Shown: positions 35,019 through 47,177, counted from the first letter of the stretch. The stretch: DNA of 64,000 nucleotides from Styela clava (GCF_964204865.1 NC_135261.1:6448001-6512000); one strand, 5' to 3'. A program made the numbers and translations. The notes: generated by a model not told the origin, from the letters alone.

Positions 35019-36151
35019 GAAAAGAATATTTTGTACTAAAGAAACACAGCCAACATGAGCGACCGGGAACTCCAGACAAAATGGCGACGACAATGCGAGA
35101 AATTTTAGTTACGTGACTTAACCAATGCTGCCATCTAGCGTTATGAATCAAAACATTCTGAAATCTGCCTGTTCCACGCATTTGGGGAATCATTTAACCC
35201 AAGAGAATATCCCTGCAGTCGAGAAAGGGTTCAAACGCTTCGGCATATTCAACATTAAAGTAAAATTGGAGGTGAGAGATCGATACGTTACATTAATGAT
35301 ATTTATAATACGTACTGTAGGACACCAGAACTTCGTGTGGTTACAACATAAAGTGATGCTGCGAGATGAAAGAGTGCGTAGTAATCGCCTGTGTGTCCTA
35401 GAGTGTTAATTTATTTGATTGAATGTAGCGGCGCCGTTATTTCCCAAGTCCTATTTTATTCTCTGTATAGATGAGACACAGTTCATTAGAGGTTTAGTAA
35501 AAGGGCCAAGGGCTTACAATTCTCCGGATCCCAGTATAAAATTTATCAAAAAATAGTAGTTTTCTACACCAATAATGTTCCTTGCTTCTGACGTTAATTT
35601 TTGAAACATGATGAACTTGGTCGCATAAGAAGATAAAAAGTTCACCCAAGCAATTGATCGATTATGTGGATTTAATTGTGAGCAAGAAATATAACACCCT
35701 TACAATTGCCTTATCACTCTCATAATAATAATATTGAGTTCTCTATTTCGTTCGATAACTCCAAAAGTTCGCAAAGCTCACTATGTTACCTAATTTTAAT
35801 TTATTAAATTTTGAAATGTTGATAAGTATATAATGATTCCGTTTATTATCAATCATTGAAAAATGTTACTAGCAAACAAAACGCACCACTTTATCTCAAC
35901 AATCAAAATCAATTTAATATGATCGATACTCTGAATACACGATTTTATAATAATAAAAGGTTTTTGATAAAGATCGAATTTACAATGAATATATAGATCC
36001 ACGGAAAAGTCGAAAGCATAAATTTGTGAATGAAAATGCAATTTACTCAATTTTTTAACAGTGCCATATTTTAGCAGAGTGACTATAAATATTGCTTCTT
36101 CTTTTGTTGAGATTATTTCCATTAATTGAAAGCCAAAAGGGAATTTTTCAA
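35019..36151. other. Spacer between gypsy element and lectin F, no gene seen
   Basis: Bases 35230-35290 relate to 48710-48780 (same orientation), and 35820-36140 are the inverted counterpart of the 3' flanks of copies A, C and H. Open frames in this stretch are antisense or short and show no domain. Confidence 0.5.
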
Positions 36152-39074
36152 TTACTTCTCACACAGGTAGTATAGTTTGTAATTACACCTCAAATCTGCT
36201 ATCTGATATTGCAGAGGCTGGTACATACAAGCACATCGTTCATTTCGATCATTTGGTTCTCCCCTGCCCCATGGTGTATTATACGAAGTTGATGAAACTC
36301 CGTCCGACCATTTCCAGTTGTATTGTTTTTCAAGATCGTCAAGTCCTATCCAAATCGAATTTCCCGAACTTCTTATGAACTTGCCGAGAAGATCACTGAA
36401 AATAATATTATATTACGTTTAACTCGGACCAACAATATCAAATAATTTTAAAATTTTAAAAAGGAAATAGCGAAGTTCGACGTAATTCTCTTTAATAAAT
36501 TAGATTTTGAACACTCTTTTTCAATTTAAAATATAGATTGAAGGTAAAAGATTTGAGCCATTGATTGTGTCTTTTCATCATTAAATTGACTATTTTATAC
36601 CTCCCATCTGACAGTTGTTGTTGTTGTGAAAATACGCTCCTAGCGACTTCCAGATAAACCAATTAGATATTTACATCACTCAAAGATAGGTAGATGTATA
36701 CTGTCTATTCTAAATGTTTTGTTTCTAATCGGACCAAAGTTTCATCGGGAATTCAGTTTGTTCTGAGTTACAAAACAAACTACATAACTTTCAAACCCCA
36801 TACAAGAAAAAACATACTTGCTTTCCCACGGAATATATGCGATCGTCACAGAGTATTTTGTAACAGTTTTGATGTTTGATTATTATCGAGCCAAATGACA
36901 AACTATTATATTTGTAATATACAATGTTGGATTACCTGCGAATAGTTCGGCTTCGTATACCATTTGCTGCTAATCGGCCTCCCATGCGTTCGCAGTTTTT
37001 CTTAGCTGTTCGATAGTATGACGATACTTTGACTAATTTGTACCAATATGGGTAACTGGGAACACGATACCAACCATCTGCTACTAGTTTATCTGCAAAA
37101 GAACAAATTTAAATCGATATTAAATTGTTTGGCAGGTGTTTAGTATCAAATATTTCAATCTCATTGTCTTGACTCCCTCTGCCATATGAAAAAATATTTG
37201 TTCGATTAAGGTTTTAAACGGTTTATTGCATATTGATCATTTACCATCGGAACAAAACCAAAATTCTAAAGATCCTAAACTGAAGTTATATTTTTAAACT
37301 AATGCTATGTTATTGGCAGGAACATATATATAGGTTATCACATGCGAGACATACACAGCTAACAATGAAAAGTTTTTTCCTGAATAAAGAATTTTTTTAA
37401 CCTATAATACGGGTTTGAATTAAAGATAGTAGTAACCTGTTTGTTCGAGGATTTGAACTTTGCGTGCTAACTCATCATATCGTGAGCAATCACATGGTGT
37501 TCCGCTTTCTCCTTTAGCTCCCTGGCGTCCTGGAGCACCACTTTGTCCTGGTGTTCCTCTTTCTCCTTTAGCTCCCTGACGTCCCGTGGCGCCAATTTGT
37601 CCTGGTGGTCCGATATCACCTTTTGCACCTTCCGGGCCTTTCTTGCCTGGTCGACATGTTGTTTGACATTGAGAATCATTTGAGGCTGAACAATAATTAT
37701 GTAAGTTTAAAACAAGTTTTGAAAATGCATATACCGATGAAATTTATATTTTGAAAAATTTTCATTGAAGATTTTGTTGGTGTAATTTTTATCTGATAAT
37801 GAGATCAAAAGTCAAAACGTTTTTGTGTGTGTATATTTAATATATCAAACCAAAATATTAAACTAGATCTAGCGACAAGTCAGAGAACACTCTCGAAGTA
37901 TGCATTAGAAATGATTGCAATGGTAACGTATAGGAATAATTTATCTGGGACTAATGGCCGGGGAAACATCCACTGTCTATTGCAAGTCAGTCATCAGTTC
38001 AAAATAAATTTACCTTTTGTTACTGTTTCTCCGCTCTTTTCCATAACTAAGGATGTCATATCACATAATTTCACACCTGAAACAGAAAATTTAGTGCGTT
38101 GAAACGCGATAAACGATTATATATACTAACAAAATATTGCAATAAATGCAGGGTGACTCGCATAATCACAAAACCCCTAATTTTTTCAATTTCTTGAGTG
38201 TGATCGAGTAAATCATTTGATTAAATTATTACTTAAACTTCTGTTTAAGTATGATTGTGCCCAAAAGTTCATGAATCTAGGAAGGTTTGCGCAAAAGTTA
38301 TGTTTTCTCTAAAATATGTTCCTAATTACCTCCTAATTATAGGCAATGGAGACACTTGCATCCATTGCGCAAATTTGTCAATCACCCACTTATTTTTGCT
38401 GAATCACACTTGCTGCTGTCAGGGTATGTCAACAGCAAAAATATTGAATATCTGGATATAACACCGCCGAAGAGTCTGTGTCTGTCGCTAGTGTCTAAGA
38501 CAAAGGTGACAACCATGAAATTTTGCCCGCCAAGAAATTTCGTGCGTCCCGCGAAAAATTCATGCTATTCAGTCATATCCCTTTAGGAACTGTGCAAAGA
38601 AAACGGGAGCGAGAGGGTTATTCATAATACTGGCAACGATAGGCTACATCTAGTTCTGTCGGATCAACGACACCTCTAACAATGGATCAAAAGGGCATTC
38701 GTTTTAGCAAAAATTCGACTCAATGATAAAAACAATGGAAACCTTCGTTTATCATTTCTGTATCTGAAGGCTTGCGAAGCCTTCTTTTGTACAAAACCCC
38801 CACCATTAATGCGAAAATAGGAAATTTGAGAAAAACACCGACTATACACTAGACTTAACTCACATGACGTTGGCGAGCACGTTTTAACTTTTTCTCTCTC
38901 AATTTCTTCTAGTTTCTGTTCAAGCGCTTCCATTCTGATATCGTATTGATCGATATTTGCTGAAGGTAAATTTTCTGGACTAGTTGTGACAATGGCAATA
39001 TTTCTTTGATGTTCTTGAGCGCAACATTCAACTACGCACAGGAACATAAAAACGATGAATGTTAACAAACTCAT
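36152..39074 (-). CDS. Collectin-like C-type lectin gene F (5 exons, 307 aa), longest collagen
   Basis: Exons on the minus strand: 39074-38864, 38076-38014, 37685-37437, 37092-36936 and 36395-36152, 924 bases in frame. It is the most divergent intact copy. Exon 1 lacks 19 codons of the glycosylated stalk. Exon 2 differs (VKLCDMTSLVMEKS). The collagen exon has 17 Gly-X-Y triplets against 11 elsewhere, by an internal repeat of the GRQGAKGE block. Exon 4 begins at ATAAACTAG and is three codons shorter. The lectin domain has EPN (GRGEPNDRNERCAC) and IADLRC at the WND-x-x-C position. The signal peptide is MSLLTFIVFMFLCVVECCAQ. Head to head with gene G across an intergenic region enlarged by insertions. 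Predicted role: secreted collagenous lectin. Confidence 0.82.
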
Positions 39075-39141
39075 TTTGTAGTGAGAACCAGCACAAGAGT
39101 GTCGACTGAGACAATGACGATGTAATTGAGGTATACAAACG

Positions 39142-39150
39142 CTTTTTATA
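39142..39150 (-). promoter_or_regulatory. TATA box of lectin gene F
   Basis: TATAAAAAG on the minus strand, about 68 bases upstream of the ATG at 39074. Confidence 0.6.
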
Positions 39151-39234
39151 TGGTGCTTCATTTTTTTATAGCAACGTGTGCCTTCTTTGTCAATTTTTGG
39201 GCGACGAGATGGCCTAGCGGTTAAAGCTCTAGTG

Positions 39235-40664
39235 CAGGTGTGTCCAACCAGTCAAAGACCAAGAGCCGCATTTCGTATTTTATTACCGCGCAGAGTCACA
39301 TTATAAACAAGAACACACATAAACATCAAATATACATTTATTCAGATCTTCTAGAATGCTAGTTTATTGCAAATGTCACTAACCGACATGATTATGACCG
39401 AAATTTACAAACCATTCAATGTTATGCATGTTACTTAGTGGGACTTCTGACATTCCTTAGATTGAACAATTTTCGTAAAATTTGGCTTGTACATGTCGTT
39501 ATAGCCAATCGAAGCAGTTCTTTCACATGGGTGTCAGTCAGAACAAATCAATGCTTTGATTTCAGGCGTTTTAGGATAGAAAACATGGATTCGCAGACGT
39601 ATGTTGACACAAACATTGGCAATATCCTAAGCGCAGCTCGTTTGACATTGGAATATTTTTTTATTGGCATGCTTTTCCATAACTCAATGGTTATTTTCAA
39701 AAAAGCAGGGGTCTCCACTTCAAAACATGTCGCGGGCCACTTTTTGAAATTTAGTCACCACGCGGGCTGCAAGCCAATAAATTAGGTACAAAAGAGGGTA
39801 TCTGAATGTGATGTGTTAAAATTACACTTGAATCTTACAGCAAATGAGACATGAAACATATTCATTTACTTGGGCTGGATATTTGGTTGGTTTGCTATTC
39901 TCAAGACAACAACAAAATGCTCGTCCGTTAGTCGTGTGCGGAGGACTGACTTGGTGACTTTCATAGTTGGAAAAAAAATTGCTCGCAAATATAAGAACTG
40001 CCAAACATCGCAGGTATGCGACGATAATGTGCAATTAGCTTCGCAAACCTTTCTTCGGCGCAACGGACTAAACGAAATTCGTTTATTTCGTCACAATGAA
40101 CATGCGAAATGAAATTATTGCATTTGTAATTGAATTATACCAATGGAATAAAACATGAACATGGATAACAGGGGAAAATTTTTTCTTCATTTCATACAGT
40201 TTGTCGGACCGGACTCTTAATGATAAATGACACGATAAAACTTACTAATAGTGACATTGGTTTTTGTGGAAAAATCCCTACCATGACGCGGGCCGGGTGT
40301 TGGAGACCCCTGAATTAAAGCGTATTTCTTCAATTACTTTTGTTAAATGGTAAACTGCGCGTTTACCACCGAACTTCGTTTTCGATACAATTACTACAGC
40401 CGTTGTAGTACAAAGTACGCGTCTCACAACAAAGAGTTTGATGGTGACGAAATAGTGGACGATTGCATGGTAAAGTGAATAAAGGCGCTCATGTATCTTC
40501 AACGTAAAAAAAGTATGCACTATGAATCATAATATGTTTAATCGAAACATGATGAATTGTAGTTGTAATTATTTTTTTCTTCAAAATAATCATGGCGAAA
40601 AGAGCCTCATGAAACCGGAACAAGAACCGCATGCGGCTCTCGAGCCATGGGTTGTCCATCCCTG
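39235..40664. mobile_element. hAT-type element, 1.43 kb, inside the SINE near lectin F
   Basis: Ends CAGGTGTGTCCAACC and, inverted, CAGGGATGGACAACC; subterminal GAGCCGCAT on both sides. The flanks CTCTAGTG (39227-39234) and CCCTAGAG (40665-40672) match at 6 of 8. It contains another element at 39706-40312. Confidence 0.75.
39706..40312. mobile_element. 607-bp hAT-type element nested in 39235-40664
   Basis: Starts CAGGGGTCTCCACTTC; the end, inverted, is CAGGGGTCTCCAACACC, with CGGGCC motifs inside both ends. The flanks CAAAAAAG and AATTAAAG are a weak 8-bp duplication (5 of 8). Confidence 0.7.
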
Positions 40665-41144
40665 CCCTAGAGTCTAGACTTAACCGTGTTTGTATCGCAG
40701 ATTATACATATCGGGTTTATATCCCATGCGCTCTACCTTACTCAGGATGTAATAAATTGGGTAGGCAGTAGGCAGTGTCGTACCAAAATAGTTCAGGTCA
40801 TCAAAATGAATAGTAGTTTCTTCCACATCGTTAAATATCAGATGCTGCTTATACAGGCCCTTGTTTTAAGTGAAAGGCGCGGATAAGCGTTGTAAATTCC
40901 ACATTACTTGATTCTTTATTTTCTCCGGTGTGATCGAGAATCGTGAGAGCACTTTTTTGTTTCGACGTTGAGCCCAGACGCCATTACACAAACAATATTT
41001 AGGCTTCCCGCTGCTTGTCAGCAGGGAACCTATTGTATTCCTACGTTTTATTATTATTATTATTTATTTATTATGTTTGTTAAATTTATTCACAGTTCTT
41101 TGACTGGTGTATATTTTCTTGAAATCGAGACACGTCCCGCGTCC

Positions 41145-42404
41145 TTAGATTTCAAGAACCCTTCTCAGTATTCTTGCACTTCCCAAAAGAGCCGCCTTTT
41201 GCAAAGATTCCAATCTATTAGGCAAATTCATATCTTTTAAATACCCTTCTAGCTTGTTTGATATTGCACCCAAGGCACCAACGACAACAGGTATAATTCT
41301 CGTTTTTACATTCCATATTTTTCCCATTTCTCTCCGTAAATCTTGATATTTTTCTATTTTTTCTTTTTCCTTTAATAAAATACGATGATCGGCCGGAACT
41401 GCTATGTCGATTATCAAGCATGTATTTTCGGATGAATTTATTACTACAATATCAGGCCTTCTGTGGGTAATGACGTGGTCTGTTTGTATGTTAAAATCCC
41501 ATAGAACCGTAACGTTATCATTGTTTTGTGATTTTTCTGGGGTGTGGTCGTACCAGTTGTTTTCTCTGTTAAGGCCGTATAGTTTGCAGAGTTCCCAATG
41601 AACAATTCTTGCTAGATTATCGTGTCGATATTTGTATTCTCTTTGCGCCAATTTTGAGCATTCACACAATATATGAAAAACTGTCTCATCTCTTGCATCA
41701 CACATTCTACATTTTGCAGACACTCCCCGCTTTTCGATTTTTGCTTTGATAACATTTGTTCTCAAAGCCTGTTCTTGAGCAGCTGTTATCAAACCTTCCG
41801 TTTCCTTCTTGAGGTATCCTTTCTTTAGCCAGTTCCATGAGTCCTCGACCATTATATTTTTAGTTTCACGAAGGTATTTCCCATGCAACGGTTTTTCTTT
41901 CCACCTTTCCATTCTTTCATCTATTTTCCTTTCTTTAAATGCATTTGAGTCTTCGTCGCCACACAAAATACCCTCGCGATACACGGCTTTCATCAAAATA
42001 TCTTCACTATTCTTTGCATACTCTGTCATACTTTTCTTCTCTGCTTGAACACAGTCCTCAACACTCATTAATCCACGGCCCCCCATTTGCCTTGGCAAAT
42101 ACAATCTGTCAACATCACCTCTGGGATGAAGCATTCCGTACATTGTTAAAAGTTTTCTTGACTTACGGTCGAGCTTTTCAAGATTGTTTTTTGACCAACC
42201 AATAAAAACAGCGCTGTATCTAATTACCGAAACTGCACGTATGTTAATAGCTTTGATAATGTTGCCGCCATTTAATTTTGATTTTAGAATTTGTTTTAAT
42301 CGTTTAGTATATTCATGGATGATCAGTTTCTTCATTTGATTTTCGTTTATCGAATTTGATTCCAATATTCCAAGGTATTTGTATCCATTGCTTTCCTCGA
42401 GCTG
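41145..42404 (-). pseudogene. Non-LTR retrotransposon pol C-terminus (R2/CRE-like, restriction-like endonuclease)
   Basis: The frame opens at 42365 with an ATG but coding similarity begins before it (YKYLGI near 42380), so the 5' part is lost. The N-terminal section resembles the end of a reverse transcriptase (YGMLHPRGDVDRLYLPRQ, GGRGLMSVEDC). A zinc-finger-like block CRMCDARDETVFHILCEC follows. Then comes a PD-(D/E)xK-type endonuclease block, RRPDIVVI then CLIIDIAVP, and the family's C-terminal LQKAALLGSARILRRVLEI. About 406 codons are open without a stop. TTA-rich repeats bound both sides. Confidence 0.65.
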
Positions 42405-42407
42405 ATT

Positions 42408-42470
42408 TATTTATTATTATTATTATTTATTTATTATTATTTATTTTTATTATTTTTTTTTCAAATTGGT
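42408..42470. repeat. (TTA/TTTA)n microsatellite
   Basis: TTATTATTATTATTTATTTATT-type repeat upstream of the retrotransposon fragment; a shorter one lies at 41049-41075 at its 3' side. Confidence 0.85.
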
Positions 42471-42477
42471 CCTACAA

Positions 42478-43517
42478 ACTTGAAATTCACCTCAGATGTG
42501 CAGAAGTTCTCAGCTAGCAATAAAATGCAAATTTTATGCGTGACTGACCACGCTTCCACGCTCCAGTGAGCAAAACGCGTCTTCAGTTTTTTTGTGATTT
42601 CTCAAAATTGATACATGCTATTGGGTTGAAATTCATAACAATGATTAATGGACATGTTCCGGATACGATATGCCAAGGATACGCATGAGTGACCACGCTT
42701 TCACGCTCCAGTGAGCAAAACGCGTCTTCAGTTTTTTTGCGATTTCTCAAAATTGATACATGCTAAGGATACGCATGAGTGACCTCGGCGATACGCTCCA
42801 TTGAGCAATATAGGATTTTACATTTTCATCTTATTCTCGAGAACGACACTACTCAGAGACTTGAAATTTACATCACATGCAGATAATAAGTCTCCCATCA
42901 TAAATTGCAAATTTTATGCATGACTGACCACGCTTTCACGCTCCAGTGAACAAAACGCGTCTTCAGTTTTTTTGCGATTTCTCAAAATTGATACATGCTA
43001 TTGGGTTGAAATTCATAACAATGATTATTGGATATGTTTCGGATACGATATGTCAAGGATACGCATGAGTGACCTCGGCGATACGCTCCAGTGAGCAATA
43101 TAGGATTTTACATTTTCATCTTCTTCTCGAGAACGACACTACTTAGAGACTTGAAATTTACATCACATGCAGATAATAAGTCCCCCATCATAAATTGCGA
43201 ATTTTATGCATGACTGACCACGCTTTCACGCTCCAGTGAGCAAAACGCGTCTTCAGTTTTTTTGCGATTTCTCAAAATTGATACATGCTATTGGGTTGAA
43301 ATTCATAACAATGATTAATGGACATGTTCCGGATACGATATGTCAAGGATACGCATGAGTGACCTCGGCGATACGCTCCAGTGAGCAATATAGGAAGAGA
43401 CTTGAAATTTACATCACATGCAGATAATAAGTCCTCCATCATGAATTGCAAATTTTATGCATGACTGACCACGCTTTCACGCTCCAGTGAGCAAAACGCG
43501 TCTTCAGTTTTTTTTAC
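42478..43517. repeat. Tandem repeat array, unit about 290 bp
   Basis: The motif GACCACGCTT recurs at 42545, 42691, 42925, 43215 and 43466; the longest interval is 290 bases and the shorter ones carry internal deletions. Each unit holds GCTCCAGTGAGCAAAACGCG, ACGCATGAGTGACCTCGGCG and GATACATGCTATTGGG. No coding potential seen. Confidence 0.85.
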
Positions 43518-43548
43518 GCGGGAAGCATGTTAATGCTGCACGCAGCTC

Positions 43549-44550
43549 TAGTTTTTTAATTGGTTTCATTTATATTTTCATGGGTGTCAAATGCATACAA
43601 AAACAATCAATGCGTAATCAATAAATAAACCAAACTATAATTGAAAAAGAAATTTCAATAAAATTTGATTCCACTTTTTGTGGAATTCCGCATAGAATAA
43701 ATAGATACTTACTGGACATTCCTGTTTGATACGAGAAATAATTGAAGTAAATGACAAACAATTGTTTATTCAATCTTTTACAATCAGTACCTTATTAACC
43801 CTCCCACCTCCAGATCCACTTTATTATTTACCGTTTCATTATATTTATGTTCACACAAAACAGGATGATGAGATACAGGATTGTCTTTTGCGATTATGCA
43901 TGAGCTTTAACAATTAATGTTGAAAGTACATAATACTCTCGAAACCTGTTTCACCATCAAATACAATCGATTGACCTATAATTGACTATGTGGTTTAAAC
44001 ACTGATATTCATGTCGATTATTTTTTCTATTATGATATTGAGATTTGATACTTTGTGCCACCTCCGCAACCTTCTATGAGAATATGTGACAAATGCAAGG
44101 TTGAGGATGTCACCGATTCCTAACCCCGATTGAATTATATGATTCAATTCAAACGTAAGGTTGGCGGGGTTCAAAAAAATTATTAAATTATATATTAAAA
44201 AATTATTTGTCATTTACCTCAATTATTCCTCGTATCAAACAGGAATATCAATTAAGTATCTACTTATTCTAAGCAGAATTCCACAAAAAGTTGACCCAAA
44301 TGTTTTTTTAAAAACTCTCTCAATCATGGTTACTTCTTGATTACGCATTGATTGTTTATATATACATTTAAATAACACGCTTGAAAATATAAATGCAACC
44401 AATTAAAAATAGGTTGTTTTTGTAATGGTTACTGGATTCATACCATTACATATATGTCTTGAGTGTAATAACGTTGAAACAAATATGTACTATCACGATT
44501 CTCGATCATTATGGGGAAGACAAAGAAACAAGAAATGTGATTTTTTTCAA
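43549..44550. other. Arm and core of the F/G palindrome, no gene
   Basis: Bases 43549-43760 match the left arm of B/C (7460-7690); 43775-43890 is the core, inverted relative to B/C; 43890-44460 matches the right arm. Confidence 0.6.
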
Positions 44551-44784
44551 GTACGACGCTAACTCGAGCGTTTCACTCAAAACAAGGCCATGTATAAGCA
44601 ACCATTGACTTCTAATGATATTTGAGTAGCTACTATTTAGTTGGAATGACCTGAACCTGTTGGTTTCAGCACTGCCTACCCAATTTATTACCCCCTGAGT
44701 GAGGCAGGGCGCATGGGATTTGTGTAATCTGCGATGCCATTTGCATCTTAAGACTTTAACCGCGAGGTTATTGCGCCGCCCGGC
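44551..44784 (-). repeat. tRNA-like SINE copy near the promoter of lectin G
   Basis: Same unit and orientation as 9105-9333. Confidence 0.5.
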
Positions 44785-44826
44785 AATTGACAAAAAAGGC
44801 ACTCGTTGCCAAAAAAAATGGAGAAC

Positions 44827-44837
44827 TATATAAAAAG
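44827..44837 (+). promoter_or_regulatory. TATA box of lectin gene G
   Basis: TATATAAAAAG, 76 bases upstream of the ATG at 44903. Confidence 0.65.
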
Positions 44838-44902
44838 CGTAGGTACCTTAGTTATACCTTCATTCGTGAAAATCGATACTCTTGTGCTGGTTTCACTACA
44901 AA

Positions 44903-47177
44903 ATGAGTTTGTTAGCATCCTTCATTCTTACGTTGCTGTTCGTAATTGAATGTTGCGCTCAAGAACATCGAAGCAATATAAGCTTTGTCACAATGAGTCC
45001 AGAGATTGAACCTGGCTCGGGAAATTCTGATAACAACGTAAGCATATCTTGTGCAATTGAAAATGTAACTTCAGCAAAAGTCGATCAATACGACATCAGA
45101 ATCAAAGCTTTGGAACAGAAACTGGAAGAACTTGAGAGAGAAAAAAATAAGAAGTGCTCGCCAACGTCATGTGAGTTTAGGAAAATACATCTATTCGTAG
45201 ATTCTCCTACTATTTCTATTATTTTGTTTTACTTTTCTATTTTTATCAAATTGCAGACAAAATTATATAATATCAGCATAGATTTAAGTTTTACTGACAA
45301 GTCGATTGTGTTCTAAACTCAATCGAAAAATTCAAAAAAGAATTTCTGATTTAATTGCAAGATTTCACCAATGCCTAATCGGGAACCCTGATTCCAGGGG
45401 CGTAGCCAGAAATGCTAATTTTGTTATTACAATTTTTAATATAAGACCGATTTTCAGATTATTGAGTTTTATAAAAGTATATATTTTCAGTTTTAGACAC
45501 CTGGGACATGGCATCTTTAATCATGGAAAAAGCTCGCGAAACAGCATTAAAAGGTAAAATATTGGAATATTTTTAAATATTTACAGACTTGTAATAAATA
45601 AATAATAGGAAATGATAATTTCATGAATACAAAAAAATCGATGTAAGTGATAAATTAGAAATACAAATATAACTCTGCTAAATGCAACGTTAACGTGTAG
45701 GAATTTTGTAAACTATTATTCTTTAGTTCCAAATGATTCTCAATGTCAAACAACATGTCGACCAGGCAAGAAAGGCCCAGAAGGTTCAAAAGGTGATATC
45801 GGATCACCAGGACAAAATGGCGCCACGGGTCGTCAGGGAGCTAAAGGAGAAGGTGGAACACCATGTAATTGCTCACGATATGATGAGTTGGCACACAAAG
45901 TTCAAATCCTCGAACAGAAAGGTTACTATTGCAAATTCATACCCTTATTATAAATTATTGCATTATTTTATTATAAAACTTAATGTCAATTAATTGTGTC
46001 GCAAGTGTTGCATATATGGCTTAAAATGAGAATTTACAAATCGCTCTCTGGATCTAAACGTCAATATGGAGTTTTGGCTTTGTAGATAAATCCATGCAAT
46101 TATAAAGCTTTTTTTATATGGTTTTATATTTGTTCTTATTTTAATTTTAGCTCGAGAATTACAACCCTTAGCAGATGGTTGGTATCGCGTCCCCAATTAC
46201 CCATATTGGTACAAATTGGTCAAAGTACCGTCAGACTATCAAACTGCCAGGAAAAACTGCGAACGCATGGGAGGCCGATTAGCAGCAACGGGTATACGCA
46301 ACCCAACTATTCGCAGGTAATTCAACATTGTATATTACAATGATAATATTAGTATTGCCATATAGAAATTTGACTCAACAATATTTAAACTTCACCCGTA
46401 ATCCAAAAACACTTTCACGACCTCAAGTTTATTGGGGAAAAGCTATATGATGCGTCATTGTGGAACCCTCTCATATGTTTTCTTTGTATAGGGTGTGAGT
46501 GAGTTATGTAGTTTCAGACTTATTTTGTAACGAGAACGAGGTGCATTTCTAGTGAAATTTTGGCACGATTGGGGACGAAAGAATTGGAAAAAGGCAGTAT
46601 GCGTCTTCCGACTGATTCAACCTTCTATTGAGGAAAAATTCAAATCGATTGATCTAGAAGTTGCGGGAAAGCGATTAGATGGGTTTTTAAAATACAACAT
46701 ATAAAACTGAATTTTGGAGTTTGACCTTCTTCAAGTTATTGTTTAAAAATAAATATTGAACAGCTCAAGTCTTTTACTTTCGTTTCGCATTTTGAATAAG
46801 AAAAGGAATGTTGGGAATTCAATGACTTATTAAATAATACATCGAACTTCATTATTTCCTTTCTTAAATTATTTGATATTGTTGGACTAATTTATGTTCA
46901 CCATGTTTAAAATATAATAAATACCATTTTCAGCGATCTTGTCGGCAATTTTAATAGAAAAACAGAAACATCGTTCTGGATAGGACTTGACGATCTTAAG
47001 AAACAGGACAACTGGAAATGGTCGGACGGAGTTTCATCAACTTCTTCTAATACACCATGGAGCAGAGGTCAACCAAATCGTCGGGATGAAAGATGCGCTT
47101 GCATGCGCGAGCCTCTCCAATATAAGTTAATAGACGCCCATTGTTCCACAAATAGATTATTCCTTTGTGAAAAGTAA
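44903..47177 (+). CDS. Collectin-like C-type lectin gene G (5 exons, 311 aa)
   Basis: Exons: 44903-45170, 45491-45553, 45727-45921, 46151-46316 and 46934-47177, 936 bases in frame. This copy shows the family plan well. Exon 1: signal peptide MSLLASFILTLLFVIECCAQ, N-glycosylation sites (NIS, NVS, NVT) and coiled coil IKALEQKLEELEREK. Exon 2: short helix TWDMASLIMEKARETALK. Exon 3: CQTTC cysteines that could link chains, 11 Gly-X-Y triplets, CNCSRYDEL and a short neck. Exons 4-5: a short-form lectin domain with KNCE, WIGLDDL, WKWSDG, the Cys of RCAC, IDAHC and LFLCEK. The sugar-site triplet is QPN instead of EPN, and WND is LID. The last intron is phase 2, the first three are phase 1. Divergent from gene F. 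Likely a secreted trimeric, disulfide-linked sugar-binding protein. Confidence 0.87.

Larger units (their letters stand above)
39199..40893 (+). repeat. tRNA-derived SINE copy, split by a hAT-type insertion
   Basis: The parts 39199-39234 and 40665-40893 join across the insertion. This is the clearest copy: GACGAGATGGCCTAGCGG has an A box, and CGGGTTTATATCCC has a B box, in the style of a tRNA-Ser gene. The tail (TAATAAATTGGGTAGGCAGT) is shared with the other copies near lectin promoters. Confidence 0.6.
40998..43548. mobile_element. 2.55-kb composite insertion with R2-type fragment and tandem repeat
   Basis: Relative to the B/C, D/E and H/I arms (AACAATAT next to TTTTTAATTG), the sequence 40998-43548 is extra. 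Its left end AGGCTTCCCGCTGC and right end GCGGGAAGCATG are inverted over GCTTCCCGC. Both ends carry a small hairpin (CTGCT-TGTC-AGCAG left, GCTGC-AC-GCAGC right). The right end stops at CTAG followed by T. It holds a retrotransposon fragment and a satellite-like array. Confidence 0.5.
39075..44902. repeat. Divergent intergenic region between lectins F and G, expanded by insertions
   Basis: Outer parts match the arms of the other palindromic intergenic regions. The left arm is interrupted by the hAT-type elements (39235-40664) and by the 40998-43548 insertion. The core segment (about 43775-43890) lies in the opposite orientation to the cores of B/C, D/E and H/I. Confidence 0.65.

Noticed and set aside
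42478-43517. CRISPR array
   Set aside because: Units are about 290 bp and similar along their whole length, without spacers; the genome is eukaryotic.
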